In this document: positions 1 through 8,065 of the stretch, piece by piece
Numbering within the stretch: the first letter of the stretch is position 1
How the letters are laid out: each line of letters opens with the position of its first letter
Source: Pseudomonas sp. RIT-PI-S
Lineage (GTDB): Bacteria; Pseudomonadota; Gammaproteobacteria; Pseudomonadales; Pseudomonadaceae
DNA length: 64,000 nt
Assembly: GCF_025642975.1 (NCBI RefSeq)
Contig: NZ_JANZKJ010000008.1
Span: 170,654 to 234,653 of the forward strand
Direction of reading: 5' to 3'
Program-made: the position numbers and the translations under genes
Notes under the pieces: model-generated
Databases searched by the model: none
Seen by the model: only the letters and a program-made list of their open reading frames with translations
Told to the model about the DNA's origin: nothing

Positions 1-402
1 CTTGCGCGCGGCCCAGTAGCTGGCCACCAGGCTGAAAGCGGTGAGGGTGGCGTCCAGCCAAGGGACTTCGGCGTCGGTGAAGTGCGCCATGCCAGCACCC
101 AGCGACAGGGCCAGCAGCGCGCCCGCCGCCAGGCTGATCACGGCCCGCGGCAACGGCAGGCGCTCGATGTGCACCCGGCCGTGGTCCGTTCGCCCAGCGC
201 GCCAGCGCCACCAGCCATAGCCCTGCATAAAGGCGAAAATCACCTGCAAGAGCATGTCTGAGTACAGCTTCACGTCATAGAAGATCCACACGTACAGCAA
301 CACCGCGACCACGCTGACCGGCCAGCACCAAGGGGTGCGCCGGGCGGTCAGCCATACCCCGAGCACGTTGACCAGCACCGCAAGAATTTCCAGGTTGGAC
401 AT
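1..402 (-). CDS. pnuC: PnuC-family vitamin transporter (partial, 3' end outside window)
   Basis: Inner-membrane facilitator for nicotinamide riboside or, in the PnuT branch, thiamine; the imported substrate is trapped by phosphorylation. The 134 visible residues show the family pattern: NVLGVWLTARRT near residues 12-23, a WCWP turn, a hydrophobic span, then KLYSDMLLQV and GYGWWRW around residues 48-72. The ATG at 402 has an AAGGAG Shine-Dalgarno. It lies 11 bp downstream of the TonB-dependent receptor, so the two are probably cotranscribed. An outer-membrane receptor next to PnuC is a pairing known for vitamin uptake. Substrate is inferred only: a kinase and an NMT1/THI5-like protein upstream favour a thiamine-type compound, but nicotinamide riboside remains possible. 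The C-terminus is not visible. Confidence 0.85.
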   Translation of the reverse strand, partial: MSNLEILAVLVNVLGVWLTARRTPWCWPVSVVAVLLYVWIFYDVKLYSDMLLQVIFAFMQGYGWWRWRAGRTDHGRVHIERLPLPRAVISLAAGALLALSLGAGMAHFTDAEVPWLDATLTAFSLVASYWAARK

Positions 403-413
403 GCCGCTACTCC

Positions 414-2573
414 TTAAAAATTGACCGTGGCTGACAACCGCGCGGTGCGCGGCGCGCCCGGGAACAGGTAGCCGTCGCCCATGTATTCGCCCACATCGCG
501 CCAATACGCCTTGTTGAAGAGGTTGTCCACGCTCAGCCGCAATACCGTTTCATAGCCATCGATACGGGTGGTGTAGCGGCTGCCTGCGTTGAACACAGCG
601 TAATCGCCCACCTTCACCGTGCCGGCGCGGTTGGCGTACTTGCTCGCGCTGTATTGCACTCCGCCCAGCAACGCCAGGCCGTCCACCCCGGGCACACTGT
701 AGTCGCCATAGAGGCTGGCGCGTAGCTTGGGCACGTTGATCGCCTGATGGCCGTCGTAGGCGTCGGTGCCACTGCCGCTCACCTCGGCGCGGATGGCCGC
801 AACGCTCGCGGACAGCTGCAGTCGTTCGCTGGCACGCCCGCTGGCGGTCAGCTCCAGGCCGGTGTTTTTCTGCTCACCTTGCTGCACGAAGGTGAGGGTA
901 CCGTCGCCATTGTCTTTTGAGTACTGGTAGCCCTGGTGCATCTGGAACAGCGCCGCGCCCAGGCTCACGCGTTGCCAGTCTTGCTTGATGCCCACTTCCA
1001 CCTGGCGGGAGATTGTCGGCGCCAGGGTGTCCCCGGCGTTGGTGGTGTACCAGTCCGCTTCGCGGCCCAGGGCCAGGCCCTTGCTGTAGCGGGCATACAG
1101 AGAGGTGTTGTCCCACGGCTGGTAGACCAGCGCCAGATTGGGCAGGAACTTCCACTGGCGGGTATGGCGTGTGGTGTCGCCGTCGCTGTCGAAGGTTTTT
1201 TCATCGAGCAGCACTTCCCGGCCGCCCAGCAGCAGTTGCCAGCGTTCGCTCAGGTGCACCCGGTCGTTGACGAACAACCCGTACTGGCGGCTGTCCAGGT
1301 GGCGATAGCTGGGGGTCAGGCTGCCGCTGTAAGGCGTGTAATCGGCCGGGGCCGCGTTGATGTTGCCCGAGCCTACCCATTCGTTGATTTCGTCGTGGCT
1401 GTCCACGGTGCGGCGCTGCGCGCTCAGGCCCAGATCCAGCTCGTGGCGCAGTCCGGCGAGGTCGAAACGGCCGCTCAGCGCGGCCTCGGCTTCATCGACC
1501 CGGCGGGTGTCGTTGGGGCTGCGAAAATCGTAGATGTCATAGTCACCCTCGCTGCTGAAGGTGTTAGGCACCGCCGTGCTGGCGCAACTGGCGGCGCCGT
1601 AGCAGCCCCAGGGGAAGGCGCTGTAGTCGTCGATCACCACTTGGCTGTGGGACAAGCCCAGGCGGGCTGTCCAGTCATCGGTGAGCAGGTAGGTGTAACG
1701 CCCGCTGGTGTTGAGCGAGTCCATCCGCACCGGCTTGGACCAGCTCTGGTAGCCGAGCAGGTCATGAGGGTTCACGCCGTGGGGCAGCTCGCTGCCGCCA
1801 AGCAGTTGATAGCCGGGGACCGAGCGTTGCTCGCGCGCCTGGTACTCGACGTCCAGCTGCAGGGTGGCGCGCGGGTCGATGACCCAGTCGAACGCTAGCG
1901 AGGCGAAGTCGCGCTGGCCGTCGGCGTGGTCCACATAGGAGCGGATATCCTCGTGGGCAACGTTCGCGCGCAGGCCGAACTGCTGCTCGGCGCCGAAAAA
2001 GCCGCCTACGTCCACCGCCAGCGAACGCCCGCTATCCTGATCGGCCGTTACGGTCACCGAGCGGATGTCCCGCGGGCGCTTGGTCACGTAATTGACCACA
2101 CCGCCCGGGTCACTCACACCGCTCTGCAGCCCGGCCAAGCCCTTGAGCACTTCCACCTGCTCCTTGTTCTCCAGCGCCACGTTCTGCTCGCCGGCGATGG
2201 TGCGGCCGTTGATCTTGTAGCTGTTGGCGGCGTTGAGGGAAAACCCGCGGACCACGAAGTTCTCGTAGTAACCCACCGGGGCATAGCTTTCGCCCACCGA
2301 GGCGTCATTGCGCAGCACCTCGCTGAGCAGCCGCGCTTGCTGGTCTTGCAGCAGCTGGGCGTTGAACACTGAAACCGACGCGGGCGTGTCCAGCAAAGGC
2401 GCGTCGTCGCTGCCCGCGACCGAGGCAGTGGGCGCGCGGTAACTGTCGGCGGCATCCCCGACCACGGTCACGGTGCCGAGGGTGGTGGGTTCATCCGCGA
2501 CGGCGGCCCCGGCTGAAGCCAGGGCGATGCTTGAGATCAGCAAGCGGGCCGGGAAGGGTAGGTGAGGCAACAT
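414..2573 (-). CDS. TonB-dependent siderophore/vitamin receptor
   Basis: Outer-membrane gated channel energised by TonB-ExbBD. The 719-residue product has a signal peptide ending near residue 26 (AAVADE), then a plug domain to about residue 165 (TPASVSVFN, the FVVRGF segment and the PGGVVNYVTKRP segment typical of siderophore-type receptors) and a beta-barrel ending in the terminal phenylalanine NF. There is no extra N-terminal signalling domain, so it is not a FecA/FpvA-type transducer. The ATG at 2573 is preferred over an upstream TTG because GGAG lies 8 nt before it. It sits 100 bp downstream of the rhodanese gene and 11 bp upstream of pnuC. Family resemblance is to siderophore receptors, but the neighbours suggest a vitamin cargo. 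Confidence 0.88.
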   Translation of the reverse strand: MLPHLPFPARLLISSIALASAGAAVADEPTTLGTVTVVGDAADSYRAPTASVAGSDDAPLLDTPASVSVFNAQLLQDQQARLLSEVLRNDASVGESYAPVGYYENFVVRGFSLNAANSYKINGRTIAGEQNVALENKEQVEVLKGLAGLQSGVSDPGGVVNYVTKRPRDIRSVTVTADQDSGRSLAVDVGGFFGAEQQFGLRANVAHEDIRSYVDHADGQRDFASLAFDWVIDPRATLQLDVEYQAREQRSVPGYQLLGGSELPHGVNPHDLLGYQSWSKPVRMDSLNTSGRYTYLLTDDWTARLGLSHSQVVIDDYSAFPWGCYGAASCASTAVPNTFSSEGDYDIYDFRSPNDTRRVDEAEAALSGRFDLAGLRHELDLGLSAQRRTVDSHDEINEWVGSGNINAAPADYTPYSGSLTPSYRHLDSRQYGLFVNDRVHLSERWQLLLGGREVLLDEKTFDSDGDTTRHTRQWKFLPNLALVYQPWDNTSLYARYSKGLALGREADWYTTNAGDTLAPTISRQVEVGIKQDWQRVSLGAALFQMHQGYQYSKDNGDGTLTFVQQGEQKNTGLELTASGRASERLQLSASVAAIRAEVSGSGTDAYDGHQAINVPKLRASLYGDYSVPGVDGLALLGGVQYSASKYANRAGTVKVGDYAVFNAGSRYTTRIDGYETVLRLSVDNLFNKAYWRDVGEYMGDGYLFPGAPRTARLSATVNF

Positions 2574-2673
2574 CAAGGCAGCTCCATGGTGAGGTCGATC
2601 CGTGCGCGCAACATCGCCGCCTGCGCGTTGGCAAGCGGGGGTGCGAAGTGTACGCGCAGCCCGGTGCGGGCGG

Positions 2674-3555
2674 TCAGGCCGGAGCTGCTCCGGTGGTCAT
2701 TGGCAAAGCGGGGTCGGCGCTCCATTGCTGCAGCGAACCGTCGTACAGGGCAACGTTTTCGCGCCCGAGCAGGGTTAGGGCAAAGGCGGTGGCGGCAGCG
2801 GAAATGCCCCCGCCGCAGTACAACACCAGGCGGCTGCCATCGCCGAGCAAGTCAGGCCCCAGCACCTGCGCTAACGCACTGGTGGGCCGATAGCGGCCGT
2901 CGCTTTCGAACAGCGTACGGGCGGGGCGATTGAGGCTGCCAGGGATGTGCCCGCGGCGGCTGTAGCGGGTGGCGGCGCTGCCGTCGAACACCGCTTGCGC
3001 CAGCGCGCACACCAGGCGGCCGGGTGCCTGGCCCAGGCTGATGGCGTGGACTTCCTCCAGGCTCGCCCAGCATTCCGCGCGCGGCCGTAGCACGGGCGGG
3101 GCACTGGCTGGCGCCAGGCTCGCCACCCCAGTGCCTATAGCCAGGCCAGCGCGTTGCCATGCCTGATAGCCGCCGTCGAGCAGGGCTGCACCGAGGCCAA
3201 CGCTGTGCAACATCCACCATAGCCGTGCCGCCCAGAAGCCATCGGCGCGGTCATAGACAACGACCTCGCTGCGCGGCCCGACGCCGAGCCGCGCCAGGTG
3301 CTCGGCAAACCCCTGCACCGTAGGCATGGCAAAGCTGTAGCCGGCGTTCGGGGCTGCCAGGTCGACCAACAGGTCGGCGTGTCGCGCACCGGGGAGGTGG
3401 CCCCGCAGCCAGCCGACGTAGCCGCTGGTTACGCGGTAGTCGCCGTCGAAGCGCGGCGCGGGCAGGTCCACCGTGGCATCGAAGATCACCAGCCCGGGCG
3501 AACCCAGGCGGGCGTGCAGCGCGGCGGGGCTGATCAACCACGTTGAGGTGCTCAT
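2674..3555 (-). CDS. Tandem-domain rhodanese (sulfurtransferase)
   Basis: Predicted thiosulfate or 3-mercaptopyruvate sulfurtransferase that transfers sulfane sulfur through a cysteine persulfide. The 293-residue protein has two rhodanese domains. The N-terminal one is inactive-type, carrying the GHLPGARHAD and VVYDRADGFWAARLWW motifs. The C-terminal one carries RRGHIPGSLN and the active-site loop CGGGIS with Cys247. This loop differs from the CRKGVT of classical thiosulfate enzymes and resembles CGSGVT of mercaptopyruvate enzymes without matching it exactly, so donor specificity is uncertain. No signal peptide is seen, so it is cytoplasmic. Its ATG overlaps the upstream kinase stop (ATGA), indicating translational coupling. 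Confidence 0.85.
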   Translation of the reverse strand: MSTSTWLISPAALHARLGSPGLVIFDATVDLPAPRFDGDYRVTSGYVGWLRGHLPGARHADLLVDLAAPNAGYSFAMPTVQGFAEHLARLGVGPRSEVVVYDRADGFWAARLWWMLHSVGLGAALLDGGYQAWQRAGLAIGTGVASLAPASAPPVLRPRAECWASLEEVHAISLGQAPGRLVCALAQAVFDGSAATRYSRRGHIPGSLNRPARTLFESDGRYRPTSALAQVLGPDLLGDGSRLVLYCGGGISAAATAFALTLLGRENVALYDGSLQQWSADPALPMTTGAAPA

Positions 3556-4700
3556 GCCCAGTCTCCACGGCGCTGTTGCAGGTGTTCGATCAGCCGCTGG
3601 CCTTCGACCTCGGCGAACCAGCGTGCATGGCGCAGCAGGTACCCGTCCCAGGCGATATCGGCGCTGGCGCGGTTGTTCAGGATGCCTTGGAAATAGGCGA
3701 CTTCCGCCACCGCGAAGTCCAGGTGCACCAGCGGCAGTAGCGCGCAGAGGGCGTCTATCGCCGCAGGGGGCAGCGGGCGCAGGCTGGCATAGCCGGCGAG
3801 CAGGTCATCCACGGTGGCAAGGTCGGCGCGGGCGCCGCCGCCGTGGTCCAGCTCGAGCCAGGGGATGGCGTTGCGCTCCAGCGCGGTGGCCAGGTCATAG
3901 AGGGCGAAGGTGCGGTCGCACAGGCCGAAGTCCAGTACGGTCGCCACCGAGGGTTGGTGTGGGTCGGCGTTCCACAGCAGGTTGGACGCGTGCCAGTCGT
4001 TGTGGGTCCACAGCGCCGGCTGGCCGGGCAGGTGCGGCAGCAGTGCAGCCTGGGCGGGAAGGATCAGCCGCGCCAGTTCATCCTGCCAATCGCGACCGGC
4101 CAGGTAGTGGGCAAGGGCCGGTTGCCGGTGCAGATGGTGGGCGAGGGCGCCGAGCAGGTTCGCGTCGGCGAGCAGTTGCGGGCGGCTGACCAGCACGCTG
4201 GCCTGGCGCGCAGGTGCCGTGTAGCCCTCGGCGGCGCCATGCAGCTGCGCCAAGGCGCGGCCCGCTGCCCTGGCATGGGTTTGGCACTGGAACGGCTCCC
4301 AGGACTGCGCGTCCCGATACAGGTCGGCGCCCTCGGCGCGCGCATGCACTTCATAGCTCCAGCCGCCCTGCTCGATAGCCGTGGCGCCGCTGGCGCTGGC
4401 CTGCACCTTGGGGGCGGGCACGCCGCCACGGCGCAGGTGGGCGACGAAGCGGTGTTCTTCTTCCAGCCAAGGAACGCTGCGCACCTTCCGATGATGGCGC
4501 TTCACAAACCAGTCGCCTGCACTTGTGCGTACCAGCGCCGCCGTGGAAAACGGCCGCGGGCTGTGCCAGGTCACGCTGTGCAGGGCCCCAAGGGCGGGGT
4601 AGTGGGCCAGCAGCCCGTGCAGTTCCACCTCGGCGAGCAGGGGCCAATCCGGCTCCACCAGCTCCCCGGCCAGCCCGTGGCTGTGCGGTGCCTGGCTCAT
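3552..4700 (-). CDS. APH-fold small-molecule kinase (phosphotransferase)
   Basis: Member of the aminoglycoside phosphotransferase/homoserine-kinase/ThiK-like superfamily, which phosphorylates small alcohols with ATP. The 382-residue protein shows the Brenner catalytic loop HNDWHASNLLW (Asp235 as catalytic base) and the metal-binding DFG-type motif LDFGL (Asp257). The N-lobe contains a beta-strand lysine in WFVKRHHRK. The start ATG at 4700 overlaps the previous stop as ATGA, and its own stop overlaps the next start the same way; a longer in-frame start at 4745 would sit deep inside the upstream gene and is rejected. In this operon it could trap an imported vitamin by phosphorylation; thiamine kinase is one possibility, but no substrate-specific motif is visible. 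Confidence 0.75.
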   Translation of the reverse strand: MSQAPHSHGLAGELVEPDWPLLAEVELHGLLAHYPALGALHSVTWHSPRPFSTAALVRTSAGDWFVKRHHRKVRSVPWLEEEHRFVAHLRRGGVPAPKVQASASGATAIEQGGWSYEVHARAEGADLYRDAQSWEPFQCQTHARAAGRALAQLHGAAEGYTAPARQASVLVSRPQLLADANLLGALAHHLHRQPALAHYLAGRDWQDELARLILPAQAALLPHLPGQPALWTHNDWHASNLLWNADPHQPSVATVLDFGLCDRTFALYDLATALERNAIPWLELDHGGGARADLATVDDLLAGYASLRPLPPAAIDALCALLPLVHLDFAVAEVAYFQGILNNRASADIAWDGYLLRHARWFAEVEGQRLIEHLQQRRGDWA

Positions 4701-5617
4701 GCGTGCGGCTCCGGCAGAAATTCGTTGGTGAAGGCACCGGCCCACTGCCCTGGCCGTTGCACGATGCCGTGCTGGTGCAGCCAGTGCGCATAGGGCTCGA
4801 TCAACGGCTGGCGCTGCTCGCCCCAGCGGCCGTTGTGCAGCCAGGTGGGGGCGATGCAGTGCAGCGAATGCTCGATCAACCGGGTGGGGAAATAGGGGAT
4901 CACCCGTTCATACACCGGGCAGGCGGCCTGCGGCGCTTGGGCCGCGGCCAGAAAGCCCCGTTCGGTGGCCGCGAGGAAGGCCCGCAGCACTTCGGGGCTG
5001 CGTTCGATCCAACGTTCATGCGCGCCTAGCTGGTAGCTGTGGTAGGGCGGTGCGCCCCAGTCGCCCACCGGCCAGACCACTCGCCGGGCTGCCTCGACGG
5101 GGCTGTCCATCAGTGCCTCCCAGGCCCAATAGCCACCGAAGCTGGCGTGTGCCAGGCCGGCGGCGAGGTCTTCCGGGCGCAGCTCGCGGCTGCCGGCGTC
5201 GACGATGATCACCGCATCGGGATCGCCGCCATCCTCGCGCACCAAATGGCGCACCATGGCCAAGCCGCGTGGCGTCGGGTTCATCGCCAGGCGCTTGCCC
5301 ATCAACTGGCGCGGCCGGTCGATGGCGAAGTCCGTCAGCGTCTGGATGGCCTCCAGGCCCGCATGGTTGATGGCTGCCACCCCTTTGAGTGGCTGCCCTT
5401 GATCCCGCCGCACCAGCAGGCGATTGCTGGGGAACACCGCCAGCTCGACCACACCGTCCGCCAGGTGCTGCAAGCTGTCGCCGCGTTCGGGGTCTGCCAC
5501 GCGCAGCTCCACATCCAGCCCCGCCTCGGCATACCAACCACGCTCCCGGGCAAGGTAGAACCCCGCCGAATTCGGCCACGGGTGGAAGTATTCCAGCATG
5601 ATCCTTAACGAAACCAT
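4697..5617 (-). CDS. NMT1/THI5-like (SsuA-type) ligand-binding protein without signal peptide
   Basis: Resembles the NMT1/THI5-like family of periplasmic binding proteins (ThiY, SsuA): FHPWPNSAGFYLARERGWYAEAG near the N-terminus is the classic family opening, followed by the VVELAVFPSNRLLVRR segment. At 306 residues it is near full length, but the sequence starts directly in the domain with no signal peptide, lipobox or TM helix, so it is predicted to be cytoplasmic. Yeast THI5 is a cytosolic enzyme making the thiamine pyrimidine, but its cysteine-rich motif is not seen here. First gene of the five-gene minus-strand operon. Start is uncertain: ATG 5617 has no clear Shine-Dalgarno, while the in-frame ATG 5599 has AAGGA only 2 nt upstream. 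Confidence 0.7.
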   Translation of the reverse strand: MVSLRIMLEYFHPWPNSAGFYLARERGWYAEAGLDVELRVADPERGDSLQHLADGVVELAVFPSNRLLVRRDQGQPLKGVAAINHAGLEAIQTLTDFAIDRPRQLMGKRLAMNPTPRGLAMVRHLVREDGGDPDAVIIVDAGSRELRPEDLAAGLAHASFGGYWAWEALMDSPVEAARRVVWPVGDWGAPPYHSYQLGAHERWIERSPEVLRAFLAATERGFLAAAQAPQAACPVYERVIPYFPTRLIEHSLHCIAPTWLHNGRWGEQRQPLIEPYAHWLHQHGIVQRPGQWAGAFTNEFLPEPHA

Positions 5618-5670
5618 CGAAGCGCAGCCTGCTCAGCCCTTGGGAAAGTGATGCCGTTATACGTGGCCAT

Positions 5671-5686
5671 TTTGGTATATACCAAA
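5671..5686. promoter_or_regulatory. Perfect 16-bp palindrome, operator candidate
   Basis: TTTGGTATATACCAAA is an exact inverted repeat lying 54 bp upstream of the first gene of the minus-strand vitamin operon. The size, AT core and GGT/ACC arms are typical of operators for dimeric GntR-type repressors, but no such regulator gene is in the window. It is short and close to the operon start, so autoregulation or repression of that operon is the simplest reading. Confidence 0.5.
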
Positions 5687-5847
5687 TACCGAAACGGACT
5701 ATGCTTAGGCGTTATTCGTGGCGTTCAGCCGGGTAAGCGGGGCGTTGTCGGGCGGCTCTATGCTTATTCGAAACAGGTATTACAAAGTCTCATGTGGTTT
5801 CAATAGGCTATAAAAAGCGCTCCCCGCGCAGTTTTCGAAAGGCTTTT

Positions 5848-5867
5848 GCAGGCGCCATGGCGCCTGC
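5848..5867. repeat. Perfect 20-bp GC-rich palindrome
   Basis: GCAGGCGCCATGGCGCCTGC is self-complementary over all 20 bases. It lies 70 bp upstream of the candidate leader peptide of the amino-acid ABC operon. As RNA it could only form a hairpin with a minimal loop, so a protein-binding site is as likely as a structured leader. It is preceded by TTTT on the plus strand rather than followed by it, which argues against a plus-strand terminator. Confidence 0.45.
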
Positions 5868-5936
5868 GGGCAGCCTGTAACTGCCTGCGTGAACGCCGCT
5901 CCCTTTAATCAGCCCTTTGCCGCAAGGCCTCCGAAC

Positions 5937-6005
5937 ATGCCAATCCTGTTTCGTGCCCTGCCCACGCAGCGCCGCGCGCGCCCGTCGTGGCGGCCCTGCC
6001 CATGA
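5937..6005 (+). CDS. Candidate 22-residue leader peptide coupled to ABC permease
   Basis: ATG at 5937 with AAGG 9 nt upstream opens a 22-codon ORF (MPILFRALPTQRRARPSWRP plus Cys-Pro) whose TGA overlaps the ATG of the permease gene at 6002 as ATGA. The peptide has five Arg and five Pro residues. The permease itself has no convincing Shine-Dalgarno, so translation of this short ORF may deliver ribosomes to it. Arg/Pro enrichment upstream of an amino-acid transporter would fit ribosome-stalling control, but that is inference. It could be chance. Confidence 0.35.
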   Translation: MPILFRALPTQRRARPSWRPCP

Positions 6006-6667
6006 CGTTCGATGTTCCTTTCATCCTCTCGACCCTGCCCAGCTTCGGCGCCGCCATGCTGATGACCTTGCAGGTCGGGCTGCTGGCGATCTTCACCTCC
6101 CTGGCGGTGGCGCTGACCACGAATGCGCTGCTCGCGTTGCGCGTGCCGGGCGCTTCTGGTGTGGTGCGCGCTTACGTCGAACTGGCGCGCAATACACCAC
6201 TGCTGATCCAGCTGTTTTTCATCTACTTTGCCTTGCCCAGCCTGGGGGTGAGCATCAGCGGCTTCGCCTCGGCGATCATCGCCATGACGTTTCTCGGCGG
6301 CGCCTACCTGACCGAAGTGCTGCGCGCGGGGGTCGAGGCCTTGCCCAAGGCGCAGTTGGAAGCCGGCCGCGCCATCGGCCTGACCCCATGGCAGCTGTTG
6401 CGTTACGTGGTGCTGCCGCAGGCAGGCATCTTCAGCCTGCCTGCGCTGTTCGCCAATGTGATTTTCCTGCTCAAGGAAACCACGGTGGTGTCTGCCGTGG
6501 CCGTGCCCGAACTGCTGTACACGACCAAAAACTACATCGCCCTCTATTACAAAACCTACGAGATGCTCGCGGTGCTGACGGCGCTGTGCCTGCTGTTGTT
6601 CTTGCCGCTGTCGCTGCTGCTGGGGCAATTGGAGCGGAGGCTGCAACGTGGCCATTACGGGTTTTGA
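6002..6667 (+). CDS. Polar amino-acid ABC transporter permease (HisM/GlnP type)
   Basis: Inner-membrane subunit of a polar amino-acid importer. The protein has several hydrophobic helices and the EAA-type loop (YLTEVLRAGVEALPKAQLEA, then GRAIGLTPWQLLRYVVLPQA) that docks on the ATPase. The ARNTPLLIQLFF stretch is diagnostic of the HisM/GlnP subfamily. A GTG at 5987 would add five residues; the ATG at 6002 is favoured because it overlaps the stop of the short upstream ORF as ATGA. The gene overlaps the next permease gene by 20 bp, and four transporter genes follow without gaps. Confidence 0.9.
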   Translation: MTFDVPFILSTLPSFGAAMLMTLQVGLLAIFTSLAVALTTNALLALRVPGASGVVRAYVELARNTPLLIQLFFIYFALPSLGVSISGFASAIIAMTFLGGAYLTEVLRAGVEALPKAQLEAGRAIGLTPWQLLRYVVLPQAGIFSLPALFANVIFLLKETTVVSAVAVPELLYTTKNYIALYYKTYEMLAVLTALCLLLFLPLSLLLGQLERRLQRGHYGF

Positions 6668-7307
6668 GCTGCTGTGGCAGGCGGCGCCGCAACTGGCCGC
6701 GGGCGCCGCGCGCACCCTGGGCATCTCTGCGGCGGCCATCGCCTTGGCCACGCTGCTGGGCCTGGTGCAAGGCATCGGTCGCACGCTCGGGGTGCGTTGG
6801 CTCAATGGTGTGCTCCGCGCCTATCTGGAGCTGTTCCGGGCGATTCCGGTGCTGGTGTGGCTGTACCTGTTCTTCTTCGGGCTGCCGATGTTCCTCGGCT
6901 TGAGCGTGCCGGCGTTCTGGTGTGCGGTGCTGGTGCTGGGGCTGTGGGGGGCCACGGAAGTGGGCGAGGTGGTGCGCGGCGGCCTGCATTCGCTGCCCCG
7001 TGGCCAGCGCGACGCGGGGCTGGCGATCGGCCTGGGGGCGCGCCAGCTGTATGCCTGGATACTCCTGCCGCAAGCGCTCAAGCGCATCACACCCGGGGTG
7101 ATCAATGTGTACACACGGTTGATCAAGACCAGCTCGCTGGCGGTATTGATCGGCGTGGTGGATGTGACCAAGGCCGGCCAGCAGATCATCGAGCGCACCT
7201 ACGCCTCGGTGCTCATCTATGGCTGCTTGTTCGTGTTCTTCTTTCTCGTTTGCTATCCGCTGTCCAGCGCGTCCCGGCGCCTGGAACGGCGCTGGAATCA
7301 CTCATGA
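6648..7307 (+). CDS. Polar amino-acid ABC transporter permease, second subunit
   Basis: Pairs with the preceding permease to form the heterodimeric channel. 219 residues with the same topology; the EAA loop reads [20 protein letters not shown] followed by [20 protein letters not shown], and the [18 protein letters not shown] segment matches the family. It starts at a GTG at 6648 inside the end of the previous gene, and its TGA overlaps the ATG of the ATPase gene as ATGA, so the operon is translationally coupled. Confidence 0.9.
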   Translation: MAITGFELLWQAAPQLAAGAARTLGISAAAIALATLLGLVQGIGRTLGVRWLNGVLRAYLELFRAIPVLVWLYLFFFGLPMFLGLSVPAFWCAVLVLGLWGATEVGEVVRGGLHSLPRGQRDAGLAIGLGARQLYAWILLPQALKRITPGVINVYTRLIKTSSLAVLIGVVDVTKAGQQIIERTYASVLIYGCLFVFFFLVCYPLSSASRRLERRWNHS

Positions 7308-8065
7308 GCGCACTGATCGAGTTGGCGGGCTTCCATAAGCGCTTCGGCGCCGCCCAGGTTTTGCAAGGCGTGGACCTGCAGGTTCATGAAGGTGAGGTGG
7401 TGGTGCTGCTAGGCCCCAGCGGTTGTGGCAAAAGTACTTTGCTGCGCTGCCTCAATGGCCTGGAGCAGGGCGATGGCGGCACCCTGCGCTTCGCTGGCGA
7501 GCTGCTCACCCCTGCCAGTGACTGGCGGCGGGTGCGCCAGCAAGTGGGCATGGTGTTCCAGAGCTATCACTTGTTCCCGCACATGACCGTGCTGGACAAC
7601 GTCCTGCTGGGCCCATTGCGGGTGCAGCGCCGGCCCGCCGCCGAGGCCCGGGCCCAGGCCCTGGCGTTGCTGGAACGGGTGGGCCTGGCCGACAAGGCGC
7701 AGGCCTGGCCACGCGAGCTCTCCGGCGGGCAACAGCAGCGCATCGCCATTGTGCGAGCGCTGTGCATGAACCCCAAGGTGATGCTGTTCGATGAAGTCAC
7801 CGCCGCCCTGGACCCGGAAATGGTCAAGGAAGTGCTGCAGGTGATCCTGGACCTGGCCGAAGCCGGCATGACCCTGATGATCGTGACCCACGAAATGGCC
7901 TTCGCCCGCGCGGTGGCCGACCGTATCGTGTTCATGGACGGCGGCCGCATCGCCGAACAGAACGACCCCGAGCGTTTTTTCAGTTCCCCGCAGACCGCAC
8001 GCGCGCAGCAGTTTCTGGAACGCTTCTCCTATGTAGAAAACATGCCTAGAAGGAAAGCATCGTGA
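7304..8065 (+). CDS. Polar amino-acid ABC transporter ATP-binding protein
   Basis: Cytoplasmic ATPase of the importer, 253 residues. Walker [10 protein letters not shown] lies at about residues 37-45, the Q-loop in [10 protein letters not shown], the signature LSGGQQQR from residue 139, Walker [13 protein letters not shown] near 161-172, and the switch His in IVTHEM. It belongs to the HisP/GlnQ group. The ATG at 7304 is set by its overlap with the upstream stop; an ORF in the same frame extends to 6674 but would overlap the permease entirely. Its TGA overlaps the GTG of the lipoprotein gene. Confidence 0.93.
   Translation: MSALIELAGFHKRFGAAQVLQGVDLQVHEGEVVVLLGPSGCGKSTLLRCLNGLEQGDGGTLRFAGELLTPASDWRRVRQQVGMVFQSYHLFPHMTVLDNVLLGPLRVQRRPAAEARAQALALLERVGLADKAQAWPRELSGGQQQRIAIVRALCMNPKVMLFDEVTAALDPEMVKEVLQVILDLAEAGMTLMIVTHEMAFARAVADRIVFMDGGRIAEQNDPERFFSSPQTARAQQFLERFSYVENMPRRKAS

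Larger units (their letters stand above)
5618..5936. promoter_or_regulatory. Divergent intergenic region with two perfect palindromes
   Basis: This region separates the minus-strand vitamin operon from the plus-strand amino-acid ABC operon and must hold both promoters. It contains two exact palindromes, at 5671-5686 and 5848-5867, listed separately. I looked for a TPP riboswitch (THI box) in the leader of the minus-strand operon and did not recognise its conserved blocks. No convincing gene is present here. Confidence 0.5.

Noticed and set aside
936..1898. 320-codon ORF antisense to the TonB receptor
   Set aside because: Shadow frame of a high-GC gene; Ala/Val/Gln/Arg-rich with no domain and no ribosome-binding site.
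5618..5700. TPP riboswitch in the leader of the vitamin operon
   Set aside because: The conserved THI-box blocks (CUGAGA and the GAACCUGAU-type segment) were not found by eye on the minus strand.
5909..6805. 298-codon antisense ORF over the ABC permeases
   Set aside because: Gln/Arg/His-rich composition typical of an opposite-strand shadow; the plus-strand permeases are clear.
6674..7303. N-terminal extension of the ABC ATPase
   Set aside because: The frame is open but overlaps the second permease completely; ATGA overlap fixes the start at 7304.
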